Positions 23,673 to 32,036 of a stretch of DNA of 64,000 nucleotides are shown one piece after another. Every line of letters starts with the position of its first letter. Within the stretch, counting starts at the first letter, position 1. This DNA comes from Prevotella sp. (GTDB lineage Bacteria > Bacteroidota > Bacteroidia > Bacteroidales > Bacteroidaceae): assembly GCA_017554145.1 (NCBI GenBank), contig JAFZIZ010000011.1, forward strand, positions 50,425 through 114,424, given 5' to 3'. The notes beneath the pieces are model-generated. The model was given only the letters and a program-made list of their open reading frames with translations, did not search any database and had not been told where the DNA came from. Position numbers and translations under genes: made by a program.

Positions 23673-26600
23673 ATGAAAAAATATTTATTTTCCATCATCA
23701 CAGTTCTGATGCTGAGCCTGACAGCGAGTGCACAGATCATGAAAGGTACGCTGAGAATAGGCGACAAGGTAGTCACAGCCGAATTCCTCAAACTTTCTGA
23801 CAACACCGTTGCTGTGGGTAACGGACGTAATGCCTGCGTTTCACAGTACGAGAGTAACGGACTGCTCACCATCCCTGGCGAGGTGACAATTGATGGCATA
23901 ACCTACAAGGTAGTGGAAGTGTCGCGGTTGGCATTCCGTTTGTGTAATGGGATTACTGGGGTCAACATCCAGGAGAACACCGAGAAAATAGAGGAGTATG
24001 CCTTCATTGGCTGCAGCAGCATTCAGAACATCACGCTGCCGACCAGTCTACAGACCATCGGCGCCGGCGCCTTCGCCAGCTGCTACGATGCCTTGAAGAC
24101 GGTGACATGCCTGGCCGACGAGCCTGCCCAGTGGGAGGACCTCGACGTGTTCCGTCCTATCACGGGCGACGATTTGATGTACAGCTACGACAAGCAACTC
24201 TTCGTGACCAACAAGGAAAACTATGCGCAGGCCGACGGATGGAAGTTCTTCCCCAACGTGAAGTTCGGACAGGGAACGTACTATGTCTACGATGCTGCCG
24301 ACCTTACGCTGCTGCGCGACCGCAGCCAACTGGGCAACGCCATGGCGTATATCAGTGACGTGGTGCTTGCCAACGACATCGACATGACAGGAGTGACGTG
24401 GAGCCACGGCATGGGAGTGAGCGAGGAGGAACCCTTTATCGCCCATTTCGACGGACAGGGCCACACCATTACGGGTCTCACCGTGAACAGCACCGACTGC
24501 CCCGCCTTCATCGCACACTATGGTGGCGGTCTTATTGAGAACGTCACCTTCCGCAACTGCAAAAGCATGAACCACACGCCGACGGGCTACAGTGCCATCG
24601 TCGTCGGCGAGTCGGGCCGTTTCATGTTGAGCAACGTGTGGGTGGAGAACTGCATCGTGGCGGGCGGACAATACATGGGAGCGCTGATAGGCCACAGCAT
24701 CACGCCCGGCACGAACATCACCGACTGCGTGGTGAAGGACATCGACATGAAACCCTATCCGCAACTCGGCGTCAAGGCGGGGGCTTTGGTGGGGCTGGCT
24801 GCCAGCGGCAATGCCTGGCACTGTGCCGTCATTGGCAACTACGGCGTGACAATCGACTTTACAGAGTTCCCCGACGTGTATACCTCACCCTTCCGTGATT
24901 TCCTTGAGGTGGCACGTCCCTTCGTGGCCCAGTGCTCCGACGGTGAACAGTTCCAGATGCACAGCAGCTATGCCACGAAAAATGTCTTCAAGGACTACAC
25001 CATTCCCGACTTTATGGTTTATGACAGCGATGTAGCCATTGCCGGCCATAAAATCGACATCATCGATACCGACGGCTCGCCGAAACAACTCACACTGGAC
25101 GAGAACGACATGAAGACGCTCCTCATGGCTGGCATCCTCGGCAGGCAGTGGACTTACGCCGAGGGTCAGTACCCCTTGCCCGACATCTATGGCAGTTACT
25201 TCCCAGTGGAAGTGAACAAAGCCACCTACTGCTTCAACGCCACTTCTGCCGACGACATCCCCGTGAACCGTCTCTTCTCGCGCACCGCCCAGCCGAAGGA
25301 TTTCCTCAACCTGAGTGCCAATGGCTACACCAGCAAGGAATATGAGACCTCGAAAGTATGGATAGACGATAACTTCACCACTGGTTTCGGTGCACTGCCC
25401 ATTGGCACTGCCACCATCACTTGCAGCAACGGTGTCATCTACGACCGTACGCTCACTGCTCCTGCCAGTGCTATTGCCGTTGAGAAGGCACAACTCGTTG
25501 ATGTCGACAAGGACGGTGAAGTCACCATTACCGCCCAAGGAAGTCTTGACTATATCGGCGACGAAATCATTATTGATGCAGAAACAGCCTACGAACCCAA
25601 GGGCTATAGTGTCTGCCTGCCCTACAGCCTCCAGTTGAATGGTCCTTCGCATGTGTTCTATCCTGCCAGCATTCAAGAGCGCGACGGCTTGCAGTTCGTC
25701 ACCATGACAGAGAGCCAGACGATTGAGGCATGGCGGCCTTGTCTCGTGACGGTAGCGCAGGAATCCTTACCCCTGGGCACCGATGCCCAAGTCGTCTTCA
25801 AACCGAAGACCGCCGATTCAGACTTCAAACCGGCCGGCAGTCCATACGCCATGATTGGTACCAAAGAGGCGCAGGCGGAAAACGGACTCAACTACTTCTG
25901 TCTGGACGACGATGACCTGTGGTCTTATACCAATCCTTCGACACTGCTCCCCTTCCGTTCCTATTTTACCAGTACAGGAACCGATAAATTCGTGGAGTTT
26001 ACCACGGGTATGGGCTATCGTGCCGAACTCGTGAACGATACGCTGACCTTCCGCAAGGGACTGCCCCTGACCGCCGAGGCAGAAGGAATGCCGTGGTGGT
26101 TTGTCGACCGTGCCTACAACAATACGAATGATGATTACTTTGGGCATCTGCTATGGAGTCCCTTTGCAGAGCAAGTCACAATGGTTGAGTTCGACCCTTC
26201 CTTCAACAATGCACGTCCCAGAATCATGGAAGGATGGTTCTATGGTTTCCATAAACTGAACACTATCGCAGGACTGGAATACCTCAATACTTCGGAGGTG
26301 GAATCGATGTTCAAGTTGTTCGGTGGGTGTGAGTCGCTCACTAAGCTTGACCTCAGCCACTTCGATACGCATCAAGTTTCTTATATGCTTGGCATGTTTG
26401 AAGGCTGTACCAGCCTGAAGAAGATTATCATTGGCAAGGACTGGGACACGGGAACGCCCGCCAAGCCGATAGAGATGTTCAAGGGATGCACCAGTATTGT
26501 CGGACAATATGGCAAAACGTATAATCCCGACCAGACGTCCCATGAATATGCCAACGCCGGACCTGATGGCTATCTGTGGAGAGACTATCCTTACTATGTG

Positions 26601-28169
26601 GCAGTCAAGTCAGGTGATGGCACCCTTACTTTCCAAGGCAGTGATACGGCACCCGACGGCTCTACCGTTTACGATGCCACCAATACGGGCGACGGACAGC
26701 CCGAATGGTATGATTATGATTTTAAGAAAGTGGTCATCGAACCCTCGTTCCTCATGGCCCGTCCTACCAGTTGCAGTTACTGGTTTGCCCAAGGACTGCG
26801 TGCCGATCAAGGCATTCAAACCATTGAGGGCTTGGAAAACCTGAACACCAGCCGTGCCACCAGCATGAAGGGCATGTTTACCAATTGCCAACAGGCCGTG
26901 CTCGACGTCAGCCACTTCAATACCCACTTTGTGACGGATATGTCGGAGATGTTCCAGAATTGCACCAACCTTACCACACTCGACGTGAGTCACTTCAATA
27001 CGGCTGTTGTCACTACGATGGAAGAAATGTTCGCTGGGTGTGAGCACCTCACTACACTCGACGTGACTGGGCTCAAGACGTTCAATGTTGAAACGATGCA
27101 AGGCATGTTCTCTGGGTGTAAGGCACTGACGGAACTCGACCTCAACAATTTCAACATCGACAAACTGACGAACATGACCACCATGTTTATGTATTGCGAG
27201 CAACTCCGTACCCTCTGGTGTGATAACTCATGGGAGGGCGTCGAAAATTCTGTCAATATGTTTGGCAAATGCGAACGCTTGGAAGGTGCCGTGAAATATG
27301 AGTATTCTGAAACCACGCTCGACGGCAGCATGGCGAATCCCGAGACGGGTTACTTCACGGCATCACCCGCCGTGACACTCCTCGACACAGGCGACAATAG
27401 TGAGGCGTTTGCAAAATACGACGGAAAGATTGTCAACCTCACCTACGACCGCGTGCTCCGTGCTACCGACAATGGCGACGGCACCTATAGCAGCCGTGCC
27501 TATACGATCTGTCTGCCCTACGACCTGGACGTCATCAAGAATTGGGTTCAAGGAAAGGCCGATGTGTATCAGCTCTATTTCATCAAAGACAACAAGGAGT
27601 TCATCTTCTCCAATAGCATGCACGGTGGTGTGTTGAAGGCTGGTCATGCCTATTTGGTCGTGGTCAATGAGGGAGAGATCAGTCTCAATGCTCATCGCGT
27701 CACACTCACCAGTCAGCCAGATGAAGGTCTAAAGGTCTATGATAATGACGAAGATACATTCAAAGGCATGTGGCGTGGAACATTCACAAAGATAGAGAGT
27801 GCCGATGCTGCCGCCATGTTTGCCTATAGCCTGCAATCTGACGGCTTCTTCAAACGTATACGTCCTGACACGCCTTGGGCTTGGTGGGGCGCCTTCCGCT
27901 CTATGTTCTGCGCCAAGGAGTTCTTGGGTAATAATGTTTACAAGCCGCTATATCAGGAATTCATTGCCGGCGATGAAGCTCCTATCGTCGATTTTCCTGC
28001 AGACAGTTTCGATGGCGACACGGATATCCCCGACGATGGAGATGGTATCCTGCATGTCATCAACAATGACGGTACCCATCGCTATTTCGACCTGCAAGGT
28101 CGTCAACTCAGTGGCAAACCAACTCGCAAGGGTATCTATATATATAAAGGTAAAAAAGTAATAAAGTAA
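23673..28169 (+). CDS. Giant BspA-like leucine-rich repeat surface protein
   Basis: 1498 residues. Order: Sec signal (MKKYLFSIITVLMLSLTASA); LRR_5 repeats at about 80-145 (EYAFIGCSSIQNITLPTSLQ); a beta-helix-like block around 205-360 (FDGQGHTITGLTVNSTDC, NVTFRNCKS); an all-beta middle; then DUF285/BspA repeats around 850-920 and 1060-1190 (TSMKGMFTNC, VTDMSEMFQNC, VETMQGMFSGC, period about 24); C-terminal FDLQGRQLSG...GIYIYKGKKVIK. BspA-like proteins are surface adhesins. Bases from about 24050 to 25450 are clearly more GC-rich than the flanks, suggesting mosaic origin. Confidence 0.85.
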   Translation: MKKYLFSIITVLMLSLTASAQIMKGTLRIGDKVVTAEFLKLSDNTVAVGNGRNACVSQYESNGLLTIPGEVTIDGITYKVVEVSRLAFRLCNGITGVNIQENTEKIEEYAFIGCSSIQNITLPTSLQTIGAGAFASCYDALKTVTCLADEPAQWEDLDVFRPITGDDLMYSYDKQLFVTNKENYAQADGWKFFPNVKFGQGTYYVYDAADLTLLRDRSQLGNAMAYISDVVLANDIDMTGVTWSHGMGVSEEEPFIAHFDGQGHTITGLTVNSTDCPAFIAHYGGGLIENVTFRNCKSMNHTPTGYSAIVVGESGRFMLSNVWVENCIVAGGQYMGALIGHSITPGTNITDCVVKDIDMKPYPQLGVKAGALVGLAASGNAWHCAVIGNYGVTIDFTEFPDVYTSPFRDFLEVARPFVAQCSDGEQFQMHSSYATKNVFKDYTIPDFMVYDSDVAIAGHKIDIIDTDGSPKQLTLDENDMKTLLMAGILGRQWTYAEGQYPLPDIYGSYFPVEVNKATYCFNATSADDIPVNRLFSRTAQPKDFLNLSANGYTSKEYETSKVWIDDNFTTGFGALPIGTATITCSNGVIYDRTLTAPASAIAVEKAQLVDVDKDGEVTITAQGSLDYIGDEIIIDAETAYEPKGYSVCLPYSLQLNGPSHVFYPASIQERDGLQFVTMTESQTIEAWRPCLVTVAQESLPLGTDAQVVFKPKTADSDFKPAGSPYAMIGTKEAQAENGLNYFCLDDDDLWSYTNPSTLLPFRSYFTSTGTDKFVEFTTGMGYRAELVNDTLTFRKGLPLTAEAEGMPWWFVDRAYNNTNDDYFGHLLWSPFAEQVTMVEFDPSFNNARPRIMEGWFYGFHKLNTIAGLEYLNTSEVESMFKLFGGCESLTKLDLSHFDTHQVSYMLGMFEGCTSLKKIIIGKDWDTGTPAKPIEMFKGCTSIVGQYGKTYNPDQTSHEYANAGPDGYLWRDYPYYVAVKSGDGTLTFQGSDTAPDGSTVYDATNTGDGQPEWYDYDFKKVVIEPSFLMARPTSCSYWFAQGLRADQGIQTIEGLENLNTSRATSMKGMFTNCQQAVLDVSHFNTHFVTDMSEMFQNCTNLTTLDVSHFNTAVVTTMEEMFAGCEHLTTLDVTGLKTFNVETMQGMFSGCKALTELDLNNFNIDKLTNMTTMFMYCEQLRTLWCDNSWEGVENSVNMFGKCERLEGAVKYEYSETTLDGSMANPETGYFTASPAVTLLDTGDNSEAFAKYDGKIVNLTYDRVLRATDNGDGTYSSRAYTICLPYDLDVIKNWVQGKADVYQLYFIKDNKEFIFSNSMHGGVLKAGHAYLVVVNEGEISLNAHRVTLTSQPDEGLKVYDNDEDTFKGMWRGTFTKIESADAAAMFAYSLQSDGFFKRIRPDTPWAWWGAFRSMFCAKEFLGNNVYKPLYQEFIAGDEAPIVDFPADSFDGDTDIPDDGDGILHVINNDGTHRYFDLQGRQLSGKPTRKGIYIYKGKKVIK

Positions 28170-28174
28170 AAAAG

Positions 28175-28294
28175 ATGAAAAAGAAAGAATATCAGAAGCC
28201 CGCCTTTTACGCGGTCAAAGTAGGACAGAGAAGAGTGATTTGTACTAGTGATCCTGATCCAAATCAAGATCCAGAAGAAAGTGGTGGCAATTAA
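28175..28294 (+). CDS. 39-aa peptide, conserved-type Prevotella small protein
   Basis: A short frame 5 bp after the LRR stop: MKKKEYQKPAFYAVKVGQRR, then VICTSDPDPNQDPEESGGN. It has no hydrophobic signal. The start (MKKx-Y-xKP-xxxxV) and acidic, glycine-rich end match a pattern I have seen in many small unannotated Bacteroidales peptides. It is probably the third gene of the lipase-LRR operon. The next gene, on the opposite strand, is an NTP_transf_5 protein. Function unknown. Confidence 0.6.
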   Translation: MKKKEYQKPAFYAVKVGQRRVICTSDPDPNQDPEESGGN

Positions 28295-28340
28295 TTCTCG
28301 TCGCTACGATGATTGGGACAGCCAATCTCTCTAAGGAGAT

Positions 28341-29444
28341 TTAATATGTATGAACCTTTCTCCAGCCGAAGTGCCAGAGACGGAAGATGGGTTCCCAGAG
28401 GCATTCCGAGGGAAAGTAGCGGAATAGCCTGATATCACGTTTCAGACGGAGAATATTTCTGCCAATGGTAGTATCAGCATTAAACCATTTGGCATTAGAT
28501 TTATGCCTTTTTCCAAAGTTTCCTCCTTCCATGATTTCTTCAAGCAGGAGCCTTCCTTTTCTTTCATCCACAGGAGCTATCAGATACTTCTCCTCCATGC
28601 CAAGCACCTCTTTCAATACCCACATTACCGCTCTGGCAAAGTTATACAGCTTCAAATGCTTTAGTGTATTTTTCAATTCTCCATCCTCCATTCTCCATTT
28701 ATCATTAGCGGAACGCAGAAGATAATAGTAGTCTATCATCTGCCTCAGACCAATGCCTTTCTGAATCACATGTCGGTAGATATGGCTCAACTGGAATACT
28801 ACGTTGAACTCCCTTGTTGGTACAGGAATACTTCCTGCCCCCTCCGGTAAATCAATCATGCACCTTTCACCGTGACCCTTGAACCACCTTTGCAGTCGTC
28901 GATTCATTATAAGATTATTTGCAAACGAGGGCCGATAATGAACCTCCACCTCAACATCTTTGTAATCACCATAATGTACATGATGATAGCACGCCTTGCC
29001 TTCAGGATTCTTGCCCCTGACGTATCTGGTGATCTCCTTGACGGGCTTATTTGTCACAAACAGGTCAATGTCGCCAGAAGTACGCAACAGTGGATTAGGG
29101 TACAACGCAGCATTGCCTTGGCCTTTCAGGATACACGTCTCTAATCCATCCTTCTGGAATGCAGACGTAATCTCTACGCACCGCTTATTCACCAGTTTAT
29201 TCTGTTCTTTGATATCATAAGCATAGCCTATCCACTCTGCGAGATCATCAAAAGGAATCTTCAGTTTCTCCTGATTATTTTGCTCCTTGCATCCTCTTTC
29301 AATGCCTTGATAAAAAACGCCGACAATAGCCTGACATTCTGCCCAGTCCATCAGATCCATCCAGTCAATGTCCTTGACACTCACTGGAAGTTTTAACGTA
29401 TCATCGATACAATATCGTAAGAACTCAAGATAAGTATCTTCCAT
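28341..29444 (-). CDS. NTP_transf_5 family nucleotidyltransferase-like protein
   Basis: 367 residues. The nucleotidyltransferase fold motif LKGQGNAALYPNPLLRTSGDIDLFV (about residues 100-130) carries the D-x-D pair, followed by VEVHYRP and FQLSHIYRHVIQKGIGLRQMIDYYYLL, all typical of the 'uncharacterised nucleotidyltransferase' family PF14907. Such proteins are often near peptide-modification genes, but no such enzyme is visible here. The stretch DKWRMEDGELKN around residue 250 is encoded by heptamers. A -7 box (TAATTTCG) lies 8 bp upstream. Confidence 0.82.
   Translation of the reverse strand: MEDTYLEFLRYCIDDTLKLPVSVKDIDWMDLMDWAECQAIVGVFYQGIERGCKEQNNQEKLKIPFDDLAEWIGYAYDIKEQNKLVNKRCVEITSAFQKDGLETCILKGQGNAALYPNPLLRTSGDIDLFVTNKPVKEITRYVRGKNPEGKACYHHVHYGDYKDVEVEVHYRPSFANNLIMNRRLQRWFKGHGERCMIDLPEGAGSIPVPTREFNVVFQLSHIYRHVIQKGIGLRQMIDYYYLLRSANDKWRMEDGELKNTLKHLKLYNFARAVMWVLKEVLGMEEKYLIAPVDERKGRLLLEEIMEGGNFGKRHKSNAKWFNADTTIGRNILRLKRDIRLFRYFPSECLWEPIFRLWHFGWRKVHTY
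28679..28699. repeat. CTCCATT heptamer tract inside the NTP_transf_5 gene
   Basis: Three 7-base units (CTCCATC, CTCCATT, CTCCATT) with a related TTTCAATT just before. They encode part of the linker DKWRMEDGELKN between two helical regions. Confidence 0.8.
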
Positions 29445-29451
29445 TGGGGGA

Positions 29452-29459
29452 CGAAATTA
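29452..29459 (-). promoter_or_regulatory. -7 box variant (TAATTTCG) for the NTP_transf_5 gene
   Basis: TAATTTCG on the minus strand just before the ATG at 29444; the TTTCG variant is shared with serC and the SPOR gene. Confidence 0.5.
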
Positions 29460-29663
29460 CGAAAAATATCTGAATCTGCCAAAACTCTGCACCATTTTAC
29501 GCCTTTCATCCCTCTTCTTTACCTTTTTACCTTTTCCTCACTCCTCTTTAACCTTTACTATCGTCCCTTCGGACTTCCTTTTTTGTATTTTATTCGTAAT
29601 AAGATTTTGACATGTGGATAAATCTTGAACCTTTGCATTGTCTTCGAGGATAAATTTACGGGT

Positions 29664-29735
29664 ACGTGTACTAGTAATTTCTCCTACGTGTACTAGGAAA
29701 TACTCCCACGTGTACTAGGAAATTCTCACGTGTAA
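29664..29735. repeat. 22-bp-phased ACGTGTACTAG repeat array
   Basis: ACGTGTACTAG occurs at 29664-29674, 29686-29696 and 29708-29718, with a truncated fourth copy (ACGTGTA) at 29728. Steps are 22, 22 and 20 bp, with variable AT-rich spacers such as TAATTTCTCCT. It lies in the largest gene-free stretch of the window (29445-29860), which otherwise holds only the NTP_transf_5 promoter and the serA terminator. The two-helical-turn spacing suggests a protein-binding array; no terminal inverted repeats or cas genes. Confidence 0.85.
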
Positions 29736-29798
29736 CCCCAAATCTTTAAACTCTACCTGTCCCTGCTTCGATACAGCGAAAGAGTATAAGAATCTGTA

Positions 29799-29845
29799 AA
29801 TAAAGAAGGGCGGATGTCAAAACTGACACCCACCCTACTCTTTAT
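29799..29845 (-). terminator. Imperfect terminator after serA
   Basis: Hairpin with TGTCA-AAAC-TGACA at the tip, an AGGGCGG/CCACCCT middle with mismatches, and AATAAAG/CTTTATT at the base. On the minus strand it is followed by a T-rich stretch. Confidence 0.6.
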
Positions 29846-29860
29846 TCTTTGTCTTTCAGT

Positions 29861-30778
29861 TTACTTGTTCACCTGGAACTTCGTGTCACCATCCTTGAAG
29901 AAGGCGTTAATCTGCTTAGCAGCGGCGATACCAGCATTGATGTTGGCCTCAGCTGTCTGAGCACCCATCTTCTTAGGTGTTGAGAAGTAACGACCTTCGA
30001 ACTTAGCGAACTCGTCGTTAGCATCGGGCATGATGTCAGTCACGAACTTCAAGTCCTCACGCTCAGCCATCAACTTGATGAGACCAGCCTCGTCAACGAC
30101 TTCCTTACGAGCGGTGTTCACCAAGATACCACCCTTCTTCATCTTACCAACCAAAGCGTAGTTGATGCTCTGCTTGGTCTCAGGAGTAGCGGGGATATGC
30201 AGGGAAACAACGTCGCACTGCTCGAAGAGTGCATCCTGATTGGCAACGGCATGAACACCAGCCTTCTCGATAACCTCTGCAGGGCAGAATGCATCGTAAG
30301 CATAAACATCCATACCAAAGCCCTTGGCGATGCGAGCCACATTGCGACCTACATTACCGAAAGCGAGGATACCGAGTTTCTTACCCAGCAACTCAGAACC
30401 GCTCTTACCGTTGTAGAATCCGCGAACTGCCATGACGAGCAGACCGAATACCAACTCGGCTACGGCATTGGCATTCTGACCAGGAGTGTTCTCGGCTACC
30501 ACATTGTGAGCAGTAGCAGCGGCGAGGTCGATATTATCGTAACCAGCACCTGCGCGAACCACAATCTTCAACTGCTTGGCTGCGTCCAGAACCTCAGCAT
30601 CTACCTTATCCGAACGGATAATGAGTGCATCAGCATCCTTTACAGCGTCCAGCAACTGAGCCTTCTCTGTATATTTCTCCAGCAGGGCCAGCTCATTGCC
30701 GGCTGCTTCAACTTCTTTGCGAATGCCTTCTACTGCAGCACTTGCAAAAGGTTTTTCTGTAGCTACAAGAATCTTCAT
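29861..30778 (-). CDS. serA: D-3-phosphoglycerate dehydrogenase
   Basis: 305 residues, the short form without ACT/regulatory domains. It oxidises 3-phosphoglycerate, the first step to serine. The NAD-binding fold shows LGILAFGNVGRNVARIAKGF followed by VYAYDAF; catalytic Arg lies in VNTARKEVVDEAGL and Glu/His regions follow. The N-terminal VRAGAGYDNIDLAAA is typical. It is the second gene of a serC-serA operon, 30 bp after serC, with a TTCTTAA heptamer tract in the gap. Confidence 0.93.
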   Translation of the reverse strand: MKILVATEKPFASAAVEGIRKEVEAAGNELALLEKYTEKAQLLDAVKDADALIIRSDKVDAEVLDAAKQLKIVVRAGAGYDNIDLAAATAHNVVAENTPGQNANAVAELVFGLLVMAVRGFYNGKSGSELLGKKLGILAFGNVGRNVARIAKGFGMDVYAYDAFCPAEVIEKAGVHAVANQDALFEQCDVVSLHIPATPETKQSINYALVGKMKKGGILVNTARKEVVDEAGLIKLMAEREDLKFVTDIMPDANDEFAKFEGRYFSTPKKMGAQTAEANINAGIAAAKQINAFFKDGDTKFQVNK

Positions 30779-30780
30779 AA

Positions 30781-30808
30781 CTCTTAATTCTTAACTCTTA
30801 ATTCTTAA
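30781..30808. repeat. CTCTTAA/TTCTTAA heptamer repeat between serC and serA
   Basis: Four 7-base units alternating CTCTTAA and TTCTTAA. They fill the serC-serA gap and touch the serC stop codon (30809-30811). Confidence 0.9.
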
Positions 30809-31876
30809 TTAGTGCTGTGCCTCAAACTCCTTCATGCAGGCAACGAGAGCATTGCAGCCTTCGATGGTCTGAGCATTGTAGCAAGAAGCACGGAAACCAC
30901 CTACTGAGCGGTGACCCTTCACGCCAACCATACCCTTTGATACAGCGAAGTCGAGGAAGTCTTTCTCCAACTCCTTGTACTCATCAGCCATCACGAAGCA
31001 GATGTTCATCAGTGAACGGTCTTCCTCAACGGCAGTACCCTTGAACATCTTGTTGCGGTCGATCTCACCATAGACAATCTCTGCACGCTGCTGAGCCAGC
31101 TTATCCATAGCCTCAACACCACCGTTCTTCTTGATCCAACGAAGCGTCTCAAGAGCGCTGTAGATAGGAACTACAGGAGGAGTATTGAACATAGAACCCT
31201 TGTCCACGTGTGTACGATAGTCGAGCATGGTAGGAATCTCACGAGGAGCCTTACCCAGTTTCTCGTCCTTCAGGATGATGATGGTCACGCCAGCCATAGC
31301 CAGGTTCTTCTGAGCACCAGCATAAATAGCATCGTACTTCTTCACGTCGATAGGACGGCTGAAGATATCAGATGACATATCGGCAATCAGAGGAACATTG
31401 ACGTCGAGGTCCTTGCGGATCTCTGTACCGTAGATCGTGTTGTTGGTTGTGATATGCAGGTAGTCTGCATCAGCAGGAACAGTCCATCCTTTGGGGATGA
31501 AGGTATAGTTGGCATCTGCGGAAGAAGCCACCTCTACGACCTCACCAAACAATTTTGCCTCCTTCATAGCCTTCTTAGCCCAAACACCTGTGTTCAGGTA
31601 AGCAGCCTTCTTAATCAGGAAGTTGAAAGGAATCATGCAGAACTCGAGGCTTGCACCACCACCGAGGAAAATGACTGAGTAGCCCTCAGGAACCTGCAGC
31701 AACTCTTTTACGAGAGCTACTGCCTCGTCAACGACGGGCTGAAAATCCTTGGCACGATGGCTGATCTCCATCAAAGAGAGACCAGAACCGTTGAAGTCTA
31801 AACACTGCTGAGCAGTCTTCTCGATCACTTCGCGAGGAAGCATTGAGGGACCTGCGTTAAAGTTGTACTTCTTCAT
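30809..31876 (-). CDS. serC: Phosphoserine aminotransferase
   Basis: 355 residues, PLP-dependent class V aminotransferase that converts 3-phosphohydroxypyruvate to phosphoserine. Seen: [36 protein letters not shown], the Schiff-base lysine in [14 protein letters not shown], and the C-terminal [19 protein letters not shown]. It precedes serA on the same strand, the two forming the serine operon; serB is not in the window. Confidence 0.95.
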   Translation of the reverse strand: MKKYNFNAGPSMLPREVIEKTAQQCLDFNGSGLSLMEISHRAKDFQPVVDEAVALVKELLQVPEGYSVIFLGGGASLEFCMIPFNFLIKKAAYLNTGVWAKKAMKEAKLFGEVVEVASSADANYTFIPKGWTVPADADYLHITTNNTIYGTEIRKDLDVNVPLIADMSSDIFSRPIDVKKYDAIYAGAQKNLAMAGVTIIILKDEKLGKAPREIPTMLDYRTHVDKGSMFNTPPVVPIYSALETLRWIKKNGGVEAMDKLAQQRAEIVYGEIDRNKMFKGTAVEEDRSLMNICFVMADEYKELEKDFLDFAVSKGMVGVKGHRSVGGFRASCYNAQTIEGCNALVACMKEFEAQH

Positions 31877-31938
31877 TTTGATTGTGAATTTAATTATTTG
31901 TTATACTTTATCTTTTATCTGTTTTTGCTAAAACGATG

Positions 31939-31946
31939 CGAAATTA
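31939..31946 (-). promoter_or_regulatory. -7 box variant (TAATTTCG) for serC-serA
   Basis: TAATTTCGCAT on the minus strand, 62 bp before the serC ATG, leaving an AT-rich leader with no visible riboswitch. Confidence 0.55.
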
Positions 31947-32036
31947 CACTTTTTATTTGAATTGGACAAATATTTGAGCAAAAATTAAGCATTTTAGACG
32001 ATTTTCTTACGTTTTGCCAAGTCTGCCTTGCAATAT

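Noticed and set aside
24048-24821. 257-codon minus-strand frame opposite the LRR gene
   Set aside because: Found in the GC-rich block, where few stops occur by chance; His/Ala/Val-rich with no domain.
29565-29595. Possible terminator GTCC-CTTC-GGAC with T-run
   Set aside because: Stem of only 4 bp, and no plus-strand gene runs toward it.
29664-29735. CRISPR array
   Set aside because: Repeat is only 11 bp at a 22-bp period, with 11-bp spacers and no cas genes.
31877-32036. Riboswitch or attenuator before serC
   Set aside because: AT-rich leader with a -7 box but no conserved helices or peptide with serine codons.
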